Assembly: GCA_002422205.1 (NCBI GenBank)
Contig: DITS01000009.1
Coordinates: 125,211 to 189,210 of the forward strand
Reading direction: 5' to 3'
From: Alphaproteobacteria bacterium UBA6178
Lineage (GTDB): Bacteria > Pseudomonadota > Alphaproteobacteria > Rickettsiales > UBA3002
Length of the DNA stretch: 64,000 bases
The notes beneath the pieces were generated by a model that was not told where the DNA came from, searched no databases, and worked only from the letters and a program-made list of their open reading frames with translations. Below are positions 52,001 through 60,887 of this stretch, piece after piece. A program made the translations under genes and the position numbers. How positions within the stretch are numbered: position 1 is the stretch's first letter; each line of letters begins with the position of its first letter.

Positions 52001-53499
52001 TGCGCATGTCTGTCTTCCCCGCATCGCCTTTGATTCATTCGCACCAGCATGCGCATGCGGTGATTGATATTGGCTCGAATTCGGTGCGGATGGTGGTGTA
52101 TCATGCGCCGGTGCGGGTGCCGCTACCCCTCTATAACGAAAAATATTATTGCGGGCTGGGGAGCGGGCTGGCGGCGACGGGCAAGTTGAGCCCCGAGGGG
52201 GTGAAAAAAGCACAGGCGGCGATTGCGCGCTTTGTGGTGATGGCCAACCGATTGGGGGTGAATGCGATGACGGTGCTGGCCACCGCAGCGATTCGTGATG
52301 CGCGCGACGGTGAGGCATTTGTGCGCATGATCAGCAAAAAATATCAGATTGAGGTGCAAGTTATTTCGGGTCCGAAAGAAGCGGAGCTGGCGGCGATGGG
52401 CGTGCTGGGCTCGATTCATGATCCGGTGGGAATATCGGCGGATTTGGGGGGCGGTAGTATCGAGCTTGCCAGCTTGCGCCATGACAAGATTGCGCATCAA
52501 TCGAGTTTTGAGCTGGGGGTGTTGCGCATGGCCGATGAATCGGGCGGCGATCCGGTAGTGATCGGCGAGATGATCGATGCGGAGCTGGCATCACTTGAGT
52601 GGCTACCGCAGGTGCGGGCGCGGATGATTTATGCGATTGGCGGGAGCTTTCGGACATTGGCTAAAACGCACATGAAACAAACGGGCTATCCGCTACCGAT
52701 TTTGCATGAATACACGCTGAGTAAACGCACGATTGACAAGATGGTGAAGCATTTGATGCCGATGGGGGTGAAGGATATTGGCGAATTGCCCGGTATTCCA
52801 GCCAAGCGCGCGGCAACGATTTTGCCAGCGGCGATGATGTTGCAGCGGCTGATGGAGCGCTCGGGCGCGAATAAGGTGATGTTTAGTGTGAGCGGAATTC
52901 GTGAGGGATTGCTTTACAGCCAGCTGCCGCCAAAGCAACAAAAGCAAGACCCGTTGCTGGCCTCGGCGCTGGATTTGGCGTCGCTGGCGGGGCGGCAGGG
53001 GCGTTATGCGCAGGAGCTGTTTGACTGGATGCAGCCCTTGTTTAAAGAGGAATCGGACCGGCGAAAGCGCTTGCGTATGGCGCTTTGTTGCGTAAGCGAA
53101 ATGGCGTGGACGATTGATCCCAACTTCCGTGGTGAATGGGCGTATCTGCGGATATTGCATTCGGCGATCAAGGGGGTGGATCATCGTGAGCGGGTGTTGC
53201 TGGCTTTGGCATTGTATCATCGCCATCACAGTAAATGGAAGCAGGACCGCGAGGAGCTGGCGCTGCTGGATGAACGTGACCGGCTGTGGGCACGCTGTGT
53301 GGGCATGGCGGCGAATCTGGCGTTTCAATTATCGGGCGGTAAGCAGGGCAATCTGCATCACGCACGGCTGACATTGTCGGGTAAACAAGTGAAACTTGCA
53401 CTTGATTCGGAAGCGAAACCTTTGCGCACTGATACGGTGGAGAAAAAGCTGGAAGGGTTGGGCGAGACCTTTAAGGCTTTGTCGAGCTTTGTCATATAG
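52000..53499 (+). CDS. ppx: Exopolyphosphatase / pppGpp phosphatase family
   Basis: 499 residues. ASKHA-fold motifs: AVIDIGSNSVRMVVY (phosphate 1), ADLGGGSIELASL (phosphate 2) and AIGGSFRTLAK (adenosine/third loop). The second half has an HD-like region (DLASLAGRQGRYAQELFDWM). Hydrolyses polyphosphate and possibly pppGpp; the pairing with ppk favours Ppx. The 3' end overlaps the aat reading frame on the other strand by 142 bp. Confidence 0.93.
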   Translation: MRMSVFPASPLIHSHQHAHAVIDIGSNSVRMVVYHAPVRVPLPLYNEKYYCGLGSGLAATGKLSPEGVKKAQAAIARFVVMANRLGVNAMTVLATAAIRDARDGEAFVRMISKKYQIEVQVISGPKEAELAAMGVLGSIHDPVGISADLGGGSIELASLRHDKIAHQSSFELGVLRMADESGGDPVVIGEMIDAELASLEWLPQVRARMIYAIGGSFRTLAKTHMKQTGYPLPILHEYTLSKRTIDKMVKHLMPMGVKDIGELPGIPAKRAATILPAAMMLQRLMERSGANKVMFSVSGIREGLLYSQLPPKQQKQDPLLASALDLASLAGRQGRYAQELFDWMQPLFKEESDRRKRLRMALCCVSEMAWTIDPNFRGEWAYLRILHSAIKGVDHRERVLLALALYHRHHSKWKQDREELALLDERDRLWARCVGMAANLAFQLSGGKQGNLHHARLTLSGKQVKLALDSEAKPLRTDTVEKKLEGLGETFKALSSFVI

Positions 53500-54047
53500 C
53501 TGCGTTTGAGGATTTCGCGCACGCCGAATTGTTTGAGATGGTCGTTGACAAACTGGGTGTCGAGCAGGGTGTAGCCCGCCTCGTTTAAAATATCGACCAG
53601 TGTTACCAATGCCACTTTGCTGGCTTCCGGCTCGAGGCTGAACATGCTTTCGCCGAAGAAGGCGCCGCCCAGTGATACACCATAGAGGCCGCCGACCAGT
53701 GCGCCATCGCGCCAGCTTTCTACGCTGTGGGCGTGGCCCATCTGGTGGAGCTGGCAATAAAGTTCGATGATGGGCTCGTTGATCCATGTTTCGTTGCTTT
53801 TGCGTTTGCTGTCGGCGCAGGCGCGGATTGTGGCTTCAAAAGCGCTGTCGGTGCGCATCGTGAAGGGGTGTTTGCGGAGAAATTTGCGGAAGCTGCGCGG
53901 GATATTGAAGGTATCGAGCGGGAGAATGCCGCGACGCGCGGGGTTGAACCAGTAAAGCTCAGCATTATCGCGGCTCTCAGCCATGGGAAAGTAGCCGGAG
54001 GTGTAAGCGGCCAGCAGCGCGTCGGTAGTGATGGGTTGCGGCTTCAT
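53358..54047 (-). CDS. aat: Leucyl/phenylalanyl-tRNA-protein transferase
   Basis: Adds Leu or Phe to N-terminal Arg/Lys of proteins for the N-end rule. 229 residues. Characteristic sequences: YTSGYFPMAES, WFNPARRGILPLD, FRKFLRKHPFTMRTDSAFEATIRACA and GVSLGGAFFGESMFS, and DTQFVNDHLKQFGVREI near the end. The usual protein ends about 30 residues earlier, so the last part (FFSTVSVRKGF onwards) is an extension antisense to the ppx 3' end. Start overlaps the upstream GDPD gene by 4 bp; operon aroQ-GDPD-aat. Confidence 0.93.
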   Translation of the reverse strand: MKPQPITTDALLAAYTSGYFPMAESRDNAELYWFNPARRGILPLDTFNIPRSFRKFLRKHPFTMRTDSAFEATIRACADSKRKSNETWINEPIIELYCQLHQMGHAHSVESWRDGALVGGLYGVSLGGAFFGESMFSLEPEASKVALVTLVDILNEAGYTLLDTQFVNDHLKQFGVREILKRSYMTKLDKALKVSPNPSSFFSTVSVRKGFASESSASFTCLPDNVSRA

Positions 54048-54748
54048 GATTTGAGAGCGGGCAGCGTCGGGTCGGCGGTGATGATGTATTCGACGCCCAG
54101 TTTTTTGGCTTTCTGAATGCTGGCGGCATCGTCGCAGCCCCAGCTCATGACTTTGAGGCCGCGTGATTGCGCGTCTTTCATGAAGGCGGGGGTGAGAATA
54201 TCGATGGCGGGGACGACGAAGCGCGAGCCGGTAAATTCGCCGCAGGCGGCAAGGCTATCGGGCATGTCTTTCAAGCTGGCGCCGGTGATGATTTTGGGGA
54301 ATTGCTCATGCACGCGGGCAAGGGCCTGATGGAAGAAGGACACCATGATCAGATGCGTGAAATTATAGCCCTTTTCGCGCGCGTAATGATCGAGGATTTT
54401 GGCGGCGGGCAGGGCGACTTTGGGGTGTTTAATGTCGATGATGAGGATGGGGTTGAGCAGGGCCAACTCGTCGAGCACATGGATGAGGCTGGGGGGGGTG
54501 GAGCCATCGTCCAAATGCAACCATTGGATTTCTTCGAGCGAGAGCGCTTCGATCATGCCTTCACCATTGGTAGTGCGATTGACGCTGGTATCATGCATCA
54601 CCACCACCTCGTCGGAGAAGGTGAGCTGGACATCAAGTTCGATGCCATGTGCGCCGTTTTTCAATGATCGTTTCATGGTCGGAATAGAATTTTCCGGCCC
54701 TAATGCGGTGCCGCCACGATGGGCGATGATTTTAGTCGGGTGGCTCAT
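54044..54748 (-). CDS. Glycerophosphodiester phosphodiesterase family protein
   Basis: 234 residues from ATG 54748, overlapping the aroQ stop by 4 bp. GDPD motifs: [38 protein letters not shown] and the HL/DIK segment LIIDIKHPK, which supply the catalytic His and metal-binding Glu/Asp. Cleaves glycerophosphodiesters to glycerol-3-phosphate and an alcohol. No signal peptide, so cytoplasmic. Central gene of the aroQ-GDPD-aat operon. Confidence 0.92.
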   Translation of the reverse strand: MSHPTKIIAHRGGTALGPENSIPTMKRSLKNGAHGIELDVQLTFSDEVVVMHDTSVNRTTNGEGMIEALSLEEIQWLHLDDGSTPPSLIHVLDELALLNPILIIDIKHPKVALPAAKILDHYAREKGYNFTHLIMVSFFHQALARVHEQFPKIITGASLKDMPDSLAACGEFTGSRFVVPAIDILTPAFMKDAQSRGLKVMSWGCDDAASIQKAKKLGVEYIITADPTLPALKS

Positions 54749-55182
54749 GCGGATGCACCCCATGCGTGCATAGCGTCGAGTGCCATGCAATAGCCCTGTG
54801 CGCCGAAACCGCACAGTACGCCACGTGCCGGAACCGAAATATAGGAGTGGTGGCGGAAGGCTTCGCGTTTGAAAATATTGCTAAGATGCACTTCGATGAT
54901 GGGTTGCTTCAGCGCCATCAACGCATCATGGATGGCGACGGAGGTGTGGGTGAAGGCGCCAGCATTGATGATCAGCCCGTCGGCCTGCTCACGCAGCTGC
55001 TGAATCCAGTCGACCAGCTCACCTTCATGATTGCTTTGCTTAAAATCGAGCGTTATAGATAGGGCTTCGGCGCGTTTTTCGCATTGGGTGCGGATATCGT
55101 CGAGCGTGGTCGAACCATAGATTTCGGGCTCACGCGTGCCGAGCAGGTTCAGGTTTGGGCCGTTTAGAATAGATATATGCAT
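54745..55182 (-). CDS. aroQ: Type II 3-dehydroquinate dehydratase
   Basis: Third step of the shikimate pathway. 145 residues. [22 protein letters not shown] with the catalytic Arg and Tyr, [16 protein letters not shown], and [17 protein letters not shown] and [19 protein letters not shown] with the catalytic His are all present. First gene of a minus-strand operon; divergent from thiS with 59 bp between starts. Confidence 0.96.
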   Translation of the reverse strand: MHISILNGPNLNLLGTREPEIYGSTTLDDIRTQCEKRAEALSITLDFKQSNHEGELVDWIQQLREQADGLIINAGAFTHTSVAIHDALMALKQPIIEVHLSNIFKREAFRHHSYISVPARGVLCGFGAQGYCMALDAMHAWGASA

Positions 55183-55241
55183 GTCATGTTCCGTTATCTG
55201 TTATCAGATTATCACGGAGTGGCGGTGCGAGGATAGAAAAA

Positions 55242-55442
55242 ATGCAGATTTTGCTTAATGGCGCGGCGCATGAAGTGGCACAAGGGGCCACGCTTGGGAT
55301 TTTGTTGCAACAGTTAGGGCTAGAGCCTGAGCAGGTGGCGATTGAGCATAACCGTGTGATTGTGCCGCGCGGGGCATTTGAGACGAAGGAGATACGAGAT
55401 GGCGACAGCATTGAAATGGTCGAATTCATCGGCGGTGGCTGA
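55242..55442 (+). CDS. thiS: Sulfur carrier protein ThiS
   Basis: 66-residue ubiquitin-fold sulfur carrier for thiazole formation in thiamine synthesis. Starts [15 protein letters not shown]; ends in VEFIGGG, giving the essential C-terminal Gly-Gly (here three glycines, so trimming may be needed). The next gene, thiG, starts inside it. Confidence 0.92.
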   Translation: MQILLNGAAHEVAQGATLGILLQQLGLEPEQVAIEHNRVIVPRGAFETKEIRDGDSIEMVEFIGGG

Positions 55443-56220
55443 AGGCGATGACCCGCTGATGGTGGCGGGGCGGGCGTTTCACTCGCGCTTGCTGGTAGGC
55501 ACGGGCAAATATAAAGACTTCGTCGAGACCAAGCTGGCCATTGAAGCCAGCGGCGCCGAGATTGTTACGGTGGCGGTTCGGCGTACGAATTTGGCGGCGC
55601 CCAAGGGGGAGCGGTTGCAGGACGCGATTGATCCGGCGGTTTATACCTATTTGCCGAATACGGCGGGGTGTTACAGTGCCGATGAGGCGGTGCGCACGTT
55701 GCGGCTGGCGCGTGAGCTGGGCGGATGGACGCTGGTGAAGCTGGAGGTGATCGGCGATAAGGTGAGCCTGTATCCCGATGTGGTGGCTACGCTGGAGGCG
55801 GCACAAATACTGGTGGCGGAAGGGTTTGAGGTGATGGCGTATAGCAATGACGACCCGCTGATAGCGAAAAAGCTGGAGGATGCGGGCTGCGTGGCGGTGA
55901 TGCCGCTGGCAGCGCCGATTGGTTCCGGTCTTGGCATTCAGAACCCGCTGAATATTGAGATGATTTGTCAGTCGCTATCGGTGCCGGTGCTGGTGGATGC
56001 GGGGGTGGGCACGGCGTCGGATGCGGCGATTGCGATGGAGCTGGGCTGCGATGGGGTGCTGATGAATACCGCGATTGCCGAGGCGCAGCACCCTGTGCTG
56101 ATGGCGGAAGCGATGAAGCTGGCGGTGCAGGCGGGGCGCAAAGCCTATTTAGCCGGGCGGATGCCCAAGCGGCGCGTGGCCAGCGCCAGCTCGCCGCAGA
56201 CGGGGATGATTGAAGGGTGA
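55399..56220 (+). CDS. thiG: Thiazole synthase ThiG
   Basis: Forms the thiazole phosphate ring from DXP, dehydroglycine and ThiS-thiocarboxylate. 273 residues from ATG 55399, chosen for the strong AAGGAG seven bases upstream; this makes a 44-bp overlap with thiS. GTG 55435 is an alternative that better fits the usual ThiG N-terminus. Motifs: [18 protein letters not shown]-like [23 protein letters not shown] (the Schiff-base Lys) and [11 protein letters not shown], and [12 protein letters not shown]. Its last codons are duplicated at 58012. Confidence 0.95.
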   Translation: MATALKWSNSSAVAEGDDPLMVAGRAFHSRLLVGTGKYKDFVETKLAIEASGAEIVTVAVRRTNLAAPKGERLQDAIDPAVYTYLPNTAGCYSADEAVRTLRLARELGGWTLVKLEVIGDKVSLYPDVVATLEAAQILVAEGFEVMAYSNDDPLIAKKLEDAGCVAVMPLAAPIGSGLGIQNPLNIEMICQSLSVPVLVDAGVGTASDAAIAMELGCDGVLMNTAIAEAQHPVLMAEAMKLAVQAGRKAYLAGRMPKRRVASASSPQTGMIEG

Positions 56221-56240
56221 CGCGATGAAGAGCGAAGTGA

Positions 56241-56996
56241 TTAAAAATACATCATTGGGTTACAGTTTTTGCCCGTGAACGCGAAATTATATTCGGCGGC
56301 TAGATCAGCCGGCCCTGCTGGCTGGTTGGCACGAGTGGTTAAAGGGATTGCCGCGCTTCCTTTAAAAGCCATCATTATGCCGGTAGCGGGTTTGCCATCA
56401 TCCAGCTTGGTATCGACATTCCAGCATTCCTCCGATGTTAGTACATTGCCTGTAAACCTAAGCATATGACCAGCGGAATAAGCAAAATTGGTTAGCGATC
56501 CGCTGCTGGCGCTTTGCCATGTGATGAGCCAAAATCCGTTGGGCATTTTTGACGCGGGCATATTGATGCCAGCGACATAAGCGGATGCTCCGCCAGATAA
56601 GGTGGCGTTGGCTCCGGTATATTGGCCCTCGATCAGGCCAGCATTGGCCAGATGCTGCCATACGCGGTAAGGTTCAGAGAAATTGGGTGCGATACCTAAG
56701 ATTTGCCCATCTCCATTGCCATTGCAGGTTTCGGTACCGGCGGAGGGAGTGGTTTCGCAGGTGGCCTGGTCGGCGTCGGCTGCGCCCCAGAAATCAGTGG
56801 CTTTGGTGAAGTCGCCGGGAAGCGCGAAATATTTATCGCGGAAGGTGTAGATGGCAGCGCTATAGCGCTGAAACTCGGTGCTGACAGAGCGGATTTCGGC
56901 AGCGCGGATGAGGCTTTGACCGGAGAGAATACCGCCGGTGAGCAGGCCTAAGATGACGAGTACGATGGATAGTTCGACTAGTGAAAAGCCTTGCAT
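56241..56996 (-). CDS. Type IV prepilin/pseudopilin-like protein, copy 1
   Basis: 251 residues. A very short leader MQG then F-SLVELSIVLVILGLLTGGILSG, a class III prepilin cleavage site (G^F) and hydrophobic helix with Glu at +5. The globular part includes FRDKYFALPGDFTKATDFWG, a conserved ETCNGNGDG (Asn/Asp-rich, possibly calcium-binding) and EECWNVDTKLDDGKPATG. Five members of this family are in the window. No pilus or type II secretion operon is nearby. Probably exported and processed by a PilD peptidase. Confidence 0.85.
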   Translation of the reverse strand: MQGFSLVELSIVLVILGLLTGGILSGQSLIRAAEIRSVSTEFQRYSAAIYTFRDKYFALPGDFTKATDFWGAADADQATCETTPSAGTETCNGNGDGQILGIAPNFSEPYRVWQHLANAGLIEGQYTGANATLSGGASAYVAGINMPASKMPNGFWLITWQSASSGSLTNFAYSAGHMLRFTGNVLTSEECWNVDTKLDDGKPATGIMMAFKGSAAIPLTTRANQPAGPADLAAEYNFAFTGKNCNPMMYF

Positions 56997-57137
56997 GAAT
57001 AGTTTCTCCCCGAATTATTCATAATGTCTGTAATGTTATTCCTATCAACGAGATAGGCTGTTTAGTGTAGCATAAATATGCATCTTTTAAAAGTTAGAAG
57101 CAGATGTTCAATCTCATAGCATCATAAGCGTAAAAAG

Positions 57138-57890
57138 TTATAAAGACGCATGAATGCTGCACACTTTACTCGTGGTGGCGAAATTATACTCAGCATCCAA
57201 ATCGGCTGGTCCAGCAGGCTGACCAAAACGTGTTGTGTTGGGTTGTGCCGCACTTCCCTTATTCGCCCTTACTTTGCCAGTTGGTGGCTTCCCATCATCA
57301 AGTTTGGTGTCGATATTCCAACATTCTTCAGGGGTCAGTGCGTTGGCGAGTATTGTTAGTGCGTTGCGTGCGGATTGCGCAAAGCTAGATGTCGTTCCTG
57401 TACTAGCGTCAATCCATGTCAATAACATTGTGCTGCCTATTTTTGTAGTGGGAGTATTCACTCCAGCGACATAAGGAGTGGCGTGGCCGGATAAAGTAGC
57501 AGCCGCTCCTGTAAATTGTCCTTCGATCAGGCCCGCATTAGCCAGATGCTGCCATGAGCGGTGTCGTTCATGGAAATTAGGCGCAGCGCCTAAGATTTGT
57601 CCATCTCCATTGCCATTGCAGGTCTCAGAACCGGTGGAGGGGGTGGTTTCACAGGTGGCTTGGTCAGCATCGGCCGCGCCCCAGAAATCGGTGGCTTTGG
57701 TGAAGTCGCCGGGAAGCGCGAAATATTTATCGCGGAAGGTGTAGATGGCAGCGCTGTAGCGTTGGTAATCGGTGCTGACAGAGCGGATTTCGGCAGCGCG
57801 GATGAGGCTTTGGCCGGAGAGAATACCGCCGGTGAGCAGGCCTAAGATGACGAGTACGATGGATAGTTCGACTAACGAAAAGCCTTGCAT
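57138..57890 (-). CDS. Type IV prepilin/pseudopilin-like protein, copy 2
   Basis: 250 residues; the first ~115 residues are almost identical to copy 1 and the C-terminal half is more divergent (ASTGTTSSFAQSARN, TSKVCSIHASL). Same cleavage site GF-SLVEL and the ETCNGNGDG segment. The upstream ~90 bp (57893-57985) match those of copy 1 (56999-57085), so gene and promoter were duplicated together. Confidence 0.85.
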   Translation of the reverse strand: MQGFSLVELSIVLVILGLLTGGILSGQSLIRAAEIRSVSTDYQRYSAAIYTFRDKYFALPGDFTKATDFWGAADADQATCETTPSTGSETCNGNGDGQILGAAPNFHERHRSWQHLANAGLIEGQFTGAAATLSGHATPYVAGVNTPTTKIGSTMLLTWIDASTGTTSSFAQSARNALTILANALTPEECWNIDTKLDDGKPPTGKVRANKGSAAQPNTTRFGQPAGPADLDAEYNFATTSKVCSIHASL

Positions 57891-58011
57891 GAATAGTTTC
57901 TCCCCTCATTATTCATAATGTCTGTAAATGTTGTTCCTATCAACGGGATAGCTGTTTAGTGTAGCATAAATATGCCCTTTATAAAAGGCTTTCTAATCTG
58001 GGCTAAGCAGC

Positions 58012-58058
58012 GTGGGGCCAGCGGCAGCTCGCCGCAGACGGGGATGATTGAGGGGTGA
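58012..58058 (+). pseudogene. Duplicated 3' end of thiG
   Basis: This 47-bp stretch copies the last ~45 bp of thiG (56174-56220) with four changes and encodes [13 protein letters not shown] plus the stop codon. It has no start and is not expressed as ThiG. It marks the edge of the segment that was duplicated along with the pilin-like genes. Confidence 0.85.
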
Positions 58059-58204
58059 GGGAAGCGGTCGCCCGTAGGGCGGAGTGACCGAACATTAAAA
58101 ACCAAGTAGAAGAAGATTCCCGACACTCGCGGTGCTCGGTCGAGAATGACAACAGTGAGGGAAGCGGTCGCCCTTTACATTGTCATTATGCGGGACATGT
58201 GTGA
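58059..58204. repeat. Non-coding repeats between pilin-like copies 2 and 3
   Basis: GTGAGGGAAGCGGTCGCCC occurs at 58055-58073 and again at 58155-58173, exactly 100 bp apart. Between them is a GATTCCCGACAC...GTGCTCGGTCGAGAATGAC palindrome of the dispersed REP-like kind. No ORF is supported here. Confidence 0.65.
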
Positions 58205-58981
58205 TTAAAAATACATCATTGGGTTACAGTTTTTGCTCGTAAACGCGAAATTATATTCGGCGGCTAAATCATCTGGCCCTGCTGGCTGATTGGCGCGGGT
58301 GGTTACGGGGATTGCGGCACTTCCTTTAATCGCCATCATTTTACCGGTTGCGGGTTTGCCATCATCCAGCTTGGTATCGACATTCCAGCATTCTTCTGGT
58401 GTCATCACACCACCGGTAATACGGAGCACATGACCAGCGGAATGAGCAAAATTGGTTAATGATCCGCTGGAGGCGGGTTGCCATGTAGTGAGCCAAAACC
58501 CGTTCGGTATTTTGGACGCGGGCATATTGATACCGGCGACATAAGCGGATGCTCCGCCCGACAGGGTGGCATCGGCTCCCGTATAGTGACCCTCGATCAG
58601 GCCCGCATTTGCCAGATGCTGCCATGCGCGGTGAGGTTCAGAGAAATTGGGCGCAAGGCCAGTGATCTGCCCATCTCCATTACCATTACAGGTCTCAGAA
58701 CCGGTAGAGGGGGTGGTTTCGCAGGTAGATTGGTCAGCATCGGCTTCGCCCCAGAAATCGGTGGCCCGGTTAAAATCGCCGGGGACGGCGAAATATTTGT
58801 CGCGGAAGGTGTACATGGCGGCAGTGTAGCGCTGAAACTCCGTGCTGGCGGCGCGAACTTCCGCTGCGCGGATGAGGCTTTGGCCGGACAGGATGCCACC
58901 GGTGAGCAAGCCCAAGATGACGAGTACGATGGATAGTTCGACTAACGAAAAGCCGTGCTGAGCGATGTCTTTTTTGTGCAT
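58205..58981 (-). CDS. Type IV prepilin/pseudopilin-like protein, copy 3
   Basis: 258 residues with a longer leader (MHKKDIAQHGF), then SLVELSIVLVILGLL. Closely related to copy 1 across its whole length, including the ending GKNCNPMMYF versus SKNCNPMMYF. It contains ETCNGNGDGQITGL and EECWNVDTKLDDG. An internal ATG at the MQG-like position is lost, so the upstream start is needed. It lies beyond the thiG remnant and probably represents the source or second product of the same duplication. Confidence 0.85.
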   Translation of the reverse strand: MHKKDIAQHGFSLVELSIVLVILGLLTGGILSGQSLIRAAEVRAASTEFQRYTAAMYTFRDKYFAVPGDFNRATDFWGEADADQSTCETTPSTGSETCNGNGDGQITGLAPNFSEPHRAWQHLANAGLIEGHYTGADATLSGGASAYVAGINMPASKIPNGFWLTTWQPASSGSLTNFAHSAGHVLRITGGVMTPEECWNVDTKLDDGKPATGKMMAIKGSAAIPVTTRANQPAGPDDLAAEYNFAFTSKNCNPMMYF

Positions 58982-59191
58982 AATTTATTATACTAAATCT
59001 GACCGTCTATTGCTAGTGATAATGGATGAATCTGGGCTGTTATACGTGGGTTGTCTTTTGAAGGGCAGATTGTTTGTTGCAAGGCGCTGTGACAGAGCCT
59101 TAAAAGACAAACGTTAACAAAACCTTTATAAAATTGCTTTGTGATGGGAGGGGTTTGTGGCATACTCCGGCGCTATAGAGGAGTGGCCAGC

Positions 59192-59653
59192 ATGGCATTC
59201 AGGCGGCAGAAGCAGGAAAAATTATATCTGGATGAGGCGCCGGAGCCGCGTCGGCGGCCTGCTGCGAGCTATCCGGTGGCGCCGAGTCAGGCGCCGTCGC
59301 TGGAATATGCCGCGCCGAGCATGCAGCCGCCGCCGCTTACGCCTCCGGTTGCTAATTTGCCGATGATATTACCGCAGGATTCGGACCGGCATTCGCCGTG
59401 GCGGCGCGATGTGCGCTTTGCGGTGCTGCTGGTGGCCGTGGTATTGGGATTGAATCTGGGGCTGTATTATGTGTTTAATCATCCGCTGGGTAGCGCGCCG
59501 GAGCGTATGACGATGGCGCTGGAGCAAACTGGCTATGATTATAAAACGCTGAGTCTGGAAGAGCGGGTGCTGACCTATAGCAATGTGCCTTCGCAGGGCA
59601 TGGCGATTCCACATACGCCGCGACCGGCGCTGTATCCGAGTGTGGCGAAATAA
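59192..59653 (+). CDS. Single-pass membrane protein with Pro-rich cytoplasmic part
   Basis: 153 residues from ATG 59192 behind GAGGAG. Residues 1-70 are basic then Pro/Ala-rich (disordered). One transmembrane helix at ~80-100 (FAVLLVAVVLGLNLGLYYVF) precedes a ~50-residue C-terminal part expected outside (ALEQTGYDYKTLSLEERV). No family recognised. The following wHTH gene begins 5 bp later on the same strand, so the two may be co-transcribed. Confidence 0.7.
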   Translation: MAFRRQKQEKLYLDEAPEPRRRPAASYPVAPSQAPSLEYAAPSMQPPPLTPPVANLPMILPQDSDRHSPWRRDVRFAVLLVAVVLGLNLGLYYVFNHPLGSAPERMTMALEQTGYDYKTLSLEERVLTYSNVPSQGMAIPHTPRPALYPSVAK

Positions 59654-59658
59654 TTTTT

Positions 59659-60273
59659 ATGGCACTGCCGATCGTGCATTTGCAAAATATACCCATCGCG
59701 TTGGCGCAGGATATGGTGCGTTTTGCACAGCTGCATGCGATTGAAGCGCTGATTGATGCACCGGAGTCTGCGGGTGCGATTACGGTGATGCCGGTGCAGG
59801 CATGGGGGGAACACAAATCGCAAACGACGCAGGCTGCGGGGCTGATTCTATTGGGCGCAGGCGAGCTGCCTGAGCTGCCGATTCCGGTGCTGCAGCTGAC
59901 GTTACCCGTGGCATTACCCGCATGGCTGTCTGCGGTGCGCCGTTGCATGGCGGCTGCGCAAGCGGCGGATGTGATGTTGGACGAGGGGTGGATATTTTCC
60001 CTTTCGCAGCGGCATTTGCAGCATGATGAACAGATTATCAGCCTGACGGACAAGGAAGCAGAGTTGCTGGCGGTGCTGCTTGGCACTGCGCCGGAGGCGG
60101 TTGCCAAGGAGCGGCTGCTGGCATTGGTGTGGGGCTATGGTGCCGGCGTGGATACGCACACGTTAGAGACGCATATCTACCGCTTGCGCGGAAAGCTTGC
60201 GCAGCTGGGGGCAGCTGCTGCAGAGATATTGACATCGGCGGATGGCTATAGTTTGCTGCGGCGACACTCGTAA
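59659..60273 (+). CDS. OmpR-type winged-helix regulator with degenerate N-terminus
   Basis: 204 residues. The C-terminal ~75 residues form an OmpR/PhoB winged helix: LTDKEAELLAVLL, VAKERLLALVWGYGAGVDTHTLETHIYRLRGKL and LTSADGYSLL. The N-terminal ~110 residues have the size of a receiver domain, but no conserved Asp pocket, Thr or Lys is visible, so phosphorylation is unlikely. Probably a transcription factor coupled to the membrane protein upstream. Confidence 0.8.
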   Translation: MALPIVHLQNIPIALAQDMVRFAQLHAIEALIDAPESAGAITVMPVQAWGEHKSQTTQAAGLILLGAGELPELPIPVLQLTLPVALPAWLSAVRRCMAAAQAADVMLDEGWIFSLSQRHLQHDEQIISLTDKEAELLAVLLGTAPEAVAKERLLALVWGYGAGVDTHTLETHIYRLRGKLAQLGAAAAEILTSADGYSLLRRHS

Positions 60274-60302
60274 CACTCAAAAAATGATCGGGAGGATTTA
60301 TC

Positions 60303-60797
60303 ATGCGCGGGATCGTATGGCTGATGGTATTATTGATAGCTGGCGGCGTGGCGAGCGCGGCGCAGGCGCAGATGCTGCAAGATAGTTTTGGTGCATGGCG
60401 GGTGTTTATGGCGGAAAAGGGTGGCAATATGACTTGCTATATCGCCAGTGTGCCGACCAAGCAGGAAGGCAATTTCACCGCGCGCTCAGAGCCTTATTTA
60501 TTGGTGACGCATAAATCGCCGACGCAGGATGAGGTGAGTGTATCATCGGGTTATCGCTATCAAAACAATAGCGAACTGGAATTGCGCTTTGGTCAGCGCG
60601 TGCATAAATTATTTGTGAAAGAGGAGCTGGCATGGGCCTATGACGCGGCGGCGGACAAGGTGCTGGTGAAAGAAATGATTCGCGGTGCCAATATGGTAGC
60701 TAAAGGGACATCATGGAAGGGCACGCATTCGGTGGATACCTATTCGCTCAATGGGTTTACAGCGGCGCACCGGCGGATGAAACAACTGTGTAAATAG
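60303..60797 (+). CDS. Invasion-associated locus B (IalB)-like exported protein
   Basis: 164 residues with a signal peptide (VWLMVLLIAGGVASAAQAQ). The mature part shows the IalB pattern: FGAWRVF early, CYIAS, SEPYLLVTHK, ... MIRGANMVAKGTSWKGTHSVDTYSLNGFTAA, and a final Cys (KQLCK) that may pair with the first. IalB-like proteins are periplasmic or envelope proteins in alphaproteobacteria, named after the Bartonella invasion locus. An RBS GGGAGGA precedes the start. Confidence 0.82.
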   Translation: MRGIVWLMVLLIAGGVASAAQAQMLQDSFGAWRVFMAEKGGNMTCYIASVPTKQEGNFTARSEPYLLVTHKSPTQDEVSVSSGYRYQNNSELELRFGQRVHKLFVKEELAWAYDAAADKVLVKEMIRGANMVAKGTSWKGTHSVDTYSLNGFTAAHRRMKQLCK

Positions 60798-60887
60798 CTC
60801 GATTTTTAGACGATTTATAATGATTTATATTACGTTTGTCAGCAGAAACGCTGGTGAATTCCATATTTATTTGATAGAATAATTTTA

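Noticed and set aside
55183..55241. Thiamine (TPP) riboswitch before thiS
   Set aside because: Only 59 bp separate aroQ and thiS, too short for the element, and no THI-box sequence is seen.
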